Part shown: piece by piece, positions 61,001-64,000 of the stretch
Layout: each line of letters opens with the position of its first letter
Numbering within the stretch: the stretch's first letter is position 1
Made by a program: the position numbers and the translations under genes
Assembly (NCBI GenBank): GCA_029582155.1
Contig: CM055896.1
Location: 6,272,218 to 6,336,217 of the forward strand
Direction: 5' to 3'
Origin: Panopea generosa
Lineage: Eukaryota > Mollusca > Bivalvia > Adapedonta > Hiatellidae
Length of the DNA stretch: 64,000 bases
The notes under the pieces: generated by a model
Database searches by the model: none
Seen by the model: only the letters and a program-made list of their open reading frames with translations
Told to the model about the DNA's origin: nothing

Positions 61001-61260
61001 GTGGCTTTACACCAAATTTGTTTGTATTACATACAATATTATACTTTCTTGTATGAGGCAGTTGTATATTTTGTGCTTACAGTCTGTGATGCCTGCGAAT
61101 GTATACATGACTCCAGTACAGAGGCAGTTACATGACCAGTTACAGAGGAAAGCCCGCCAAGTTCAAGATGCTATAATGAGACAGCAAGCAGAACTGTCAA
61201 GAATAACACAGCAATTGTCATTTGCTCAAGGAACGCCCCCTATGATAAATTCCAGTACAG
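41864..61260 (+). CDS. Clock: CLOCK circadian bHLH-PAS transcription factor (partial, 13 exons)
   Basis: CLOCK pairs with BMAL1/CYCLE, binds E-boxes and drives period and cryptochrome genes. Coding exons: 41864-41938, 43693-43841, 45180-45271, 46238-46327, 48754-48874, 50000-50119, 51812-51977, 53968-54074, 54779-54926, 56721-56917, 57796-58190, 58765-58851 and 61083-61260. All internal borders are GT-AG and all phases join, giving about 641 codons without a stop. Diagnostic pieces: b[15 protein letters not shown] and [31 protein letters not shown] and [29 protein letters not shown] joined to [20 protein letters not shown], and [14 protein letters not shown]. These match insect Clk and vertebrate CLOCK closely, which excludes most other bHLH-PAS families. 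The initiator exon(s) and C-terminal end are not identified. Introns are swollen by arrays, two of which duplicate splice acceptors. Confidence 0.95.
42280..42420 (+). repeat. Worn SINE relic in Clock intron
   Basis: Diverged match to the body of the 32,340-32,575 SINE (GTGAGAAAGTT, TTCATTCAGAGGTC). Confidence 0.4.
43000..43080 (-). repeat. tRNA-derived SINE head in Clock intron
   Basis: Minus strand TGGCCTAGTGGTTAAGTCGT and, later, GGTCAAAAGTTTGAATCCC, an A-box/B-box pair. Confidence 0.6.
43693..43841 (+). CDS. Clock: Clock exon, bHLH domain
   Basis: Acceptor TTCTTCTACAG, donor GGTACAG. The basic region and helix 1 read [18 protein letters not shown], helix 2 [19 protein letters not shown]. 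The basic residues E-K-K-R-R contact the E-box in this family. Helix 2 is almost the same as in Drosophila Clk. Confidence 0.97.
43995..44900. repeat. ~26-bp minisatellite in Clock intron
   Basis: About 35 imperfect units around GATTATTGGTGTCTGGGGAA with GACACT or GATGCT ends. It lies between exons 43,841 and 45,180 and does not resemble either exon edge. Confidence 0.9.
45180..45271 (+). CDS. Clock: Clock exon, start of PAS-A
   Basis: Acceptor TTTGTATTCACCAG, donor GTAAGA. Encodes the bHLH to PAS-A linker and [20 protein letters not shown], the most diagnostic CLOCK motif before PAS-A. The frame ends in phase 0. Confidence 0.97.
45288..45527. mobile_element. 240-bp MITE in Clock intron, copy 1
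   Basis: The terminal inverted repeats run from GGTCAGTCTTAAAAATA and TTTGCTGTGCTCC inward at the left, mirrored by GGAGCACAGCAACAAATA and TTTTTAAGGATGACC at the right. A second copy lies at 48,385-48,620. No protein. Superfamily not assigned. Confidence 0.75.
46238..46327 (+). CDS. Clock: Clock exon, PAS-A core
   Basis: Thirty codons, both borders in phase 0 (acceptor TTTATGTTTCAG, donor GTATGT). Contains [20 protein letters not shown], matching the PAS-A beta strands and the first helices of CLOCK. Confidence 0.97.
46430..46870. repeat. Dispersed repeat in Clock intron
   Basis: Shares GTTTTTCATTGGGAAATGAA and GCGATGTCAACAAACTGAAT with 21,740-22,050, in a different arrangement; 48,645-48,735 is also related. 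Family not recognised. Confidence 0.5.
47200..47950. repeat. Imperfect ~150-bp array with poly-C in Clock intron
   Basis: Five or so units with TTTTGTTTTGTATTAAA, TACTCTGCCCCATTTCAA and homopolymer C or T runs. A related single unit occurs at 60,820-61,000, before the exon at 61,083. Confidence 0.8.
48385..48620. mobile_element. 236-bp MITE in Clock intron, copy 2
   Basis: Same family as 45,288-45,527: ends GGCCATCCTTAAAAAAATA and TTTTTTAAGGACAGCC, with the inner GAGCACAGCAAAC arm kept. Confidence 0.75.
48754..48874 (+). CDS. Clock: Clock exon, PAS-A continued
   Basis: Acceptor TTTTTATTTCAG, donor GTATCT. Begins [17 protein letters not shown], as in the PAS-A helix of CLOCK (SDLVDQSIFNFIP in mouse), and ends NGVPEYEK. 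Confidence 0.95.
50000..50119 (+). CDS. Clock: Clock exon, end of PAS-A
   Basis: Acceptor GTGTTTACAG, donor GTAAAT. Encodes [19 protein letters not shown] and [15 protein letters not shown], matching the PAS-A strands HMLRGTIDP and TYEYVKFIGNF of vertebrate CLOCK. Confidence 0.95.
50140..50311. mobile_element. 172-bp MITE in Clock intron
   Basis: Near-perfect terminal inverted repeats TACAGTCAAACCTGT and ACAGGTTTGACTGTA. The TA at both outer edges fits a Tc1/mariner-type target site. It sits 20 bp after the donor of exon 50,000-50,119. Confidence 0.85.
50560..50722 (-). repeat. SINE in Clock intron
   Basis: Minus-strand A-box-like TAGTCTCATGGATAGAGTGT and B-box-like GTGGGTTTGATCCAC, with a body extending to about 50,560. 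Confidence 0.6.
51812..51977 (+). CDS. Clock: Clock exon, PAS-A/B linker and start of PAS-B
   Basis: Acceptor TATGCTTACAG, donor AG/GTTCGT. Encodes [20 protein letters not shown] and [14 protein letters not shown]. The last two bases (AG) complete an Arg codon with the A at 53,968, so the phase-2 junction gives [11 protein letters not shown] as in insect and vertebrate CLOCK. The donor (GTTCGT) is weaker than the consensus. Confidence 0.96.
52058..53967 (+). repeat. ~40-bp array of duplicated Clock splice acceptors
   Basis: About 47 units fill the intron from 80 nt after the donor at 51,978 to the real acceptor at 53,967. Each reads AGCTCCTCCCATTATTGGCT, then ATCTGCTGTTTATTTTTCAG; that is, exon start followed by a pyrimidine-rich acceptor. 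The exon copy covers about 24 nt exactly (to GGCTATCT) and perhaps 31 nt with changes. A variant with ATCTCCTTCC recurs every few units, and a 117-bp three-unit block repeats at 52,728 and 52,845, showing higher-order duplication. Since 40 is one more than a multiple of three, frames cycle and stay open for up to 680 codons. The nearest decoy acceptors place the exon start at 53,928 (AAG), 53,887 and 53,847. Confidence 0.95.
53968..54074 (+). CDS. Clock: Clock exon, PAS-B core
   Basis: Acceptor TTTATTTTTCAG, donor T/GTAAGT. Encodes [20 protein letters not shown] and [12 protein letters not shown]. The acceptor and first ~24-31 nt of this exon are the source of the ~40-bp array that fills the preceding intron; this copy is the only one followed by the rest of PAS-B. 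Confidence 0.96.
54779..54926 (+). CDS. Clock: Clock exon, end of PAS-B
   Basis: Acceptor TTTGTAATTTCAG, donor AG/GTAAGC. Encodes [20 protein letters not shown] and [18 protein letters not shown], the most conserved stretch of PAS-B in CLOCK. It ends in phase 2 and needs T from the next exon to make Ser. Confidence 0.97.
55050..55225 (+). repeat. SINE fragment in Clock intron
   Basis: GGTGTCCTTGAGCAAGACAC, TGCTGATTACTGGTTCTAC, and a TTTGAGCGGGATTTG tail, the family at 37,910-38,095. It ends just before the 84-bp array. Confidence 0.65.
55238..56720 (+). repeat. 84-bp array of duplicated Clock splice acceptors
   Basis: The post-acceptor position occurs at 55,293 and then every 84 nt to the real exon at 56,721: 1,428 nt, exactly 17 units. 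A unit is TATGCAGATGTCTTCACTGA, GTTCTTCAGTAATGATGGCA, GATAGTTCTCTCACTCTCTC, AAATATTGTTGTTATTG and TTTTAGG. It contains the acceptor and the first 12 nt of exon 56,721 (TTATGCAGATGT, with TTCAC shared beyond). Most units have TTTTAGGTATGC; the real exon and the last two units before it have TTTTAGTTATGC. As 84 is 28 codons, frames stay open on both strands (536 and 500 codons), as a repeat artefact. Confidence 0.96.
56721..56917 (+). CDS. Clock: Clock exon after PAS-B
   Basis: Acceptor TTATTGTTTTAG, donor GTAAAA. The joined frame gives [16 protein letters not shown], as in VVSYAEVRAERRRELG of vertebrate CLOCK, then a Ser-rich stretch ([20 protein letters not shown]). The first 12 nt (TTATGCAGATGT) and the acceptor recur in each of the 17 upstream 84-bp units. 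Confidence 0.93.
57400..57610. repeat. Probable dispersed repeat in Clock intron
   Basis: Resembles the low-complexity intron repeats of mollusc genomes (AGTGAGTAGGTGTTTGGAG, GTTCAAGGAAAG). No second copy in the window, so support is weak. Confidence 0.3.
57796..58190 (+). CDS. Clock: Clock exon, glutamine-rich region
   Basis: Acceptor TTGTTTTCAG, donor ACA/GTATGT; 131 codons plus a split codon. Contains two poly-Gln runs (57,909-57,926 and 58,041-58,106), with [13 protein letters not shown] before the first and [11 protein letters not shown] after the second. Gln-rich C-terminal halves are usual in CLOCK and serve transactivation in insect Clk. Confidence 0.92.
58041..58106 (+). repeat. Clock: Poly-Gln CAG/CAA repeat in Clock
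   Basis: Twenty-two codons: five Gln, one Lys (AAA), then sixteen Gln, in mixed CAA and CAG. The mixed codons make it more stable than pure CAG, but length differences between individuals would not be surprising. Confidence 0.97.
58425..58530 (-). repeat. tRNA-derived SINE head in Clock intron
   Basis: Minus strand GCTGATTAGCTCAGTCAGTA (A box) and GTCCTGAGTTTGAATCTC (B box); same head family as 6,728-6,803. Confidence 0.65.
58765..58851 (+). CDS. Clock: Clock exon, short C-terminal segment
   Basis: Twenty-nine codons, phase 0 at both ends (acceptor TTCATATTTCAG, donor G/GTAACT). Encodes [18 protein letters not shown] and IMTVSPISL. It is weakly conserved, so support comes from phase, borders and position. 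Confidence 0.75.
59050..59560. repeat. ~26-bp minisatellite in Clock intron
   Basis: About 20 units of ACTGTGATGTTCCATTTATT plus CTGTGT. Noncoding. Confidence 0.9.
59580..60470. repeat. Dispersed repeat with AAGGTCAAGGTCAC words
   Basis: Several AAGGTCAAGGTCACACTTT words, with CCAGACCCTTACCT and GATCAACATGACATGA segments repeated three times at ~180-bp distance. A known style of repeat in mollusc introns; family not named. Confidence 0.55.
61083..61260 (+). CDS. Clock: Clock exon matching the mouse exon-19 region
   Basis: Acceptor TTTTGTGCTTACAG, donor ACAG/GTAAGC. Encodes [18 protein letters not shown] and [20 protein letters not shown], a predicted coiled coil aligning with [20 protein letters not shown] of mouse CLOCK. 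That is the segment removed in the mouse Clock-delta19 mutant and bound by CIPC. It ends in phase 1; the next exon lies outside the window or was not recognised. Confidence 0.9.
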
Positions 61261-61274
61261 GTAAGCTTAGCTGA

Positions 61275-61475
61275 GGTCCCATCACTTATTTTTCATCGCT
61301 AAGGTCGAAAGTTACAGTCCTGCTCACTACAAAAACTTTATATGAGAAAATTTGTCAGTTTGTTGCGGAAGGACAGCGGTTCTACTCGGACTCATTCTGA
61401 GTTCTTCCTCCACTAATAAAACATATATTAACTTGAAATGTGTTGAAAATTGCATTAAAACCTCATTCAAAAGAA
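61275..61475 (+). repeat. SINE in Clock intron
   Basis: Body and tail (TTGCGGAAGGACAGCGGTTC, GAAATGTGTTGAAAATTGC) match the 32,340-32,575 SINE; its tRNA-like head is worn. Confidence 0.65.
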
Positions 61476-61689
61476 AAGGTAAGGTTAGAGCCAAAATTGT
61501 AATAAAAATATATTATTTTCTGTTCTACCTACCCAGGCAAAAGGGCCCTATTCAAAACAAAAACGGCCCTTTTCTATTCATTTCTGAAGTTCTGGGTTTT
61601 GGATTAGCAAAGATTTTTTTTATTTGATGGCTTTGTAGTGTTACAAATTCACTCATCATTCAGACTTCATAATTATAATTTAAAAAGCA

Positions 61690-63040
61690 CCACATTTGTG
61701 ATTGTAAATAATTGTGAGTGAATACTGTTTGTGATTGTAAAGAATAGTAAGAGATAACTTTGTGATTGATTACTGATTGTGATTGTAAAGAATAGTGAGA
61801 GATAATTGTTTGTGATTGATTACTGTTTGTGATTGTAAAGAATAGTGAGAGATAATTGTTTGTGATTGATTACTGTTTGTGATTGTAAAGAATAGTGAGA
61901 GATAATTGTTTGTGATTGATTACTGTTTGTGATTGTAAAGAATAGTGAGAGATAATTGTTTTGATTGATTACTGTTTGTGATTGTAAAGAATAGTGAGAG
62001 AGAATTGTTTGTGATTGATAACTGTATGTTATTGTAAAGAATAGTGAGAGATAACTGTTTGTGATTGATAACTGTATGTTATTGTAAAGGTAGTGAGAGA
62101 TAATTGTTTGTGATTGTAAAGAATAATGAGTGAATACTGATTGTGATTGTAAAGAAAAGTGAGAGATAATTGTTTGTGATTGATTACTGTTTGTGATTGT
62201 AAAGAATAGTGAGAGAGAATTGTTTGTGATTGATAACTGTATGTTATTGTAAAGAATAGTGAGAGATAACTGTTTGTGATTGATAACTGTATGTTATTGT
62301 AAAGGTAGTGAGAGATAATTGTTTGTGATTGTAAAGAATAATGAGTGAATACTGATTGTGATTGTAAAGAAAAGTGAGAGATAATTGTTTGTGATTGATT
62401 ACTGTATGTTATTGTAAAGAAAAGTGAGAGATAATTGTTTGTGATTGATTACTGTATGTTATTGAAAAGAAAAGTGAGAGATAATTGTTTGTGATTGATT
62501 ACTGTATGTTATTGTAAAGAATAGTAAGAGATAACTGTTTGTGATTGATAATTGTATGTTATTGTAAAGGTAATGAGAAATAATTGTTTGTGATTATAAA
62601 GAATAATGAGTGAATACTGATTGTGATTGGAAAGAAAAGTAAGAGATAATTGTTTGTGATTGATTACTGTATGTTATTGTAAAGAAAAGTGAGAGATAAT
62701 TGTTTGTGATTGATTACTGTATGTTATTGTAAAGAATAGTGAGAGATAACTTTTTGTGATTGATTACTGTATATTATTGTAAAGGTAGTGAGAGATAATT
62801 GTTTGTGATTGTAAAGAATAATGAGTAAATACTGATTGTGATTGTAAAAAAAGTGAGAGATAATTGTTTGTGAATGATTACTGTATGTTATTGTAAAGAA
62901 AAGTGAGAGATAATTGTTTGTGATTGATTACTGTATGTTATTGTAAAGAATAGTGAGAGATAATTGTTTGTGATTGATTACTGTATGTTATTGTAAAGGT
63001 AGTGAGAGATAATTGTTTGTGATTGATAACTGTTTGTTAG
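61690..63040. repeat. ~50-bp minisatellite downstream of exon 61,083
   Basis: About 27 units around GTGATTGATTACTGTATGTT, ATTGTAAAGAATAGTGAGAG and ATAATTGTTT, with multi-unit blocks repeated (for example 61,985-62,160 and 62,205-62,370). Noncoding, presumably inside Clock. Confidence 0.9.
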
Positions 63041-63044
63041 CTCT

Positions 63045-64000
63045 AATGGCCAAAGGCCAGAAGTGCTTATGCAATGGCACGTTGTCTGTCGTCTGTTAGC
63101 AGCACTTTCTCTGAAACTACTAGGCCAATTAAACTGAAACTTCACATGTATGTTTCTATTGCATAGGAGACTATACAGAAGATTTTTTTTTTTTGATCTG
63201 AAATTCAAGATGGCTGCCATTACTAAAAATAGTCCAAAACTTAAAAAATCTTCTTCTCATGAACGGCCCAACAGATTTTCAAAATGTTTATGTAGTAATG
63301 ATGACCAACTACAGTTTTGTTAGATTTGTTCAAATGGTGTTATATATTTTTTTTAAAATGGAAATGATTTTGCCCATATCTTCACAGAGGCATTGTTTGG
63401 TGAAGGAGGTTCAGATTTGTAAAAATGACTGGGTTCCTATGTCTTAAGGGGTCAGGAGGGGCACCAAAAGGGTACAAATTGGGAATTACTAAAATCAATT
63501 TCTTAAGAACCGGTATGTCAGATTTGTACATATTTTATATAAATTATCCCAAAGTGTAGGGGTTTGATTGCAGATAAGAATTAATGGGGCTAAAATTTAT
63601 AGGGGCCCTGTAAGGGGACTTAGAATTTTACATAGGGATACTATGGGAAAACAGAAAATTCTCTTTTTTTTTCATTTATTCTGAAACCACTAGGCAAATT
63701 AAACTGAAACCTCACATGGATGTTTCTGTTGCGTAGGAGACTATACCAAAGATTTTTTTTCTATCTTAAATTCAAGATGGCCACCATTACTAAAAATAGT
63801 CCAAAACTTAAAAAAATCTTTTTCTCATGAACGGTTCAACAGATTTCAAAAAGTTTATATATAAATGATGACCAACTATAGTTTTGTTAGATTTGTTCAA
63901 ATGGTGTCCCTAGGGTTAAAAGTGACCCTGCCTCGATGTTCCTATTGCATAGGAGAATTTCAAAAAGTGCTTTGGCCACTAGTAGTCAGTAGAGCGTCCT
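63045..64000. repeat. Tandemly duplicated dispersed repeat at window end
   Basis: The block with CTACTAGGCCAATTAAACTG, TAGGAGACTATAC and TTCAAGATGGCTGCCATTAC at 63,105-63,350 recurs about 570 bp later at 63,675-63,910. Interspersed repeat of unknown family; no Clock exon recognised within it. Confidence 0.7.

Noticed and set aside
61352-61627. 91-codon open frame after the last Clock exon
   Set aside because: It starts within a SINE body and has no acceptor or CLOCK similarity.

Overview
This is eukaryotic, animal DNA: AT-rich, almost gene-free in its left half, packed with tandem arrays and tRNA-derived SINEs, with small exons in long introns. Protein similarity by eye (a CLOCK protein close to both insect and vertebrate forms, plus a secreted cysteine-patterned protein) and the style of the dispersed repeats suggest a mollusc, probably a bivalve. 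That assignment is inference.

The main gene is Clock, the circadian bHLH-PAS transcription factor, on the + strand. Thirteen exons between 41,864 and 61,260 can be joined with GT-AG borders and consistent phases into about 640 codons: bHLH, PAS-A, PAS-B, a glutamine-rich region and the segment matching mouse exon 19. The first coding exon(s) and the C-terminal end are not identified; the gene runs past the right edge. A second gene, at 34,167-34,806, encodes the bulk of a small secreted protein with two copies of a four-cysteine module joined by a Pro/Thr-rich linker. A broken SEFIR-like (IL-17-receptor-type) coding fragment lies at 20,821-21,351 inside a duplicated block.

Layout: 1-3.6 kb and 18.55-25.1 kb are diverged direct copies of one segment. 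Between them lie an element bounded by inverted repeats (3.6-5.65 kb), mostly unremarkable DNA with SINEs, a ~110-bp array (10.06-11.42 kb) and a 113-bp satellite of about 60 units (11.6-18.5 kb) that looks like the amplified body of a SINE whose unamplified form sits at 25.4-25.7 kb. 27-30.4 kb holds 33-bp and 11-bp arrays. 33-41.8 kb holds the secreted-protein gene, several arrays, a Harbinger-type MITE and a 1.1-kb inverted-repeat element. 41.8 kb to the end is Clock with repeat-filled introns.

The most unusual observation is that tandem arrays sit on gene boundaries. In Clock, the intron before the exon starting at 53,968 is almost wholly a ~40-bp array (about 47 units), each unit carrying a copy of the acceptor site and the first ~24-31 nt of that exon. 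The intron before the exon starting at 56,721 carries an exactly 84-bp array (17 units), again each with acceptor plus exon start. Decoy use in either array is predicted to break the PAS-B or downstream frame. In the secreted-protein gene a ~37-bp array begins inside the last codons and repeats the stop-codon region. These are read directly from sequence; any functional effect on splicing is inference.
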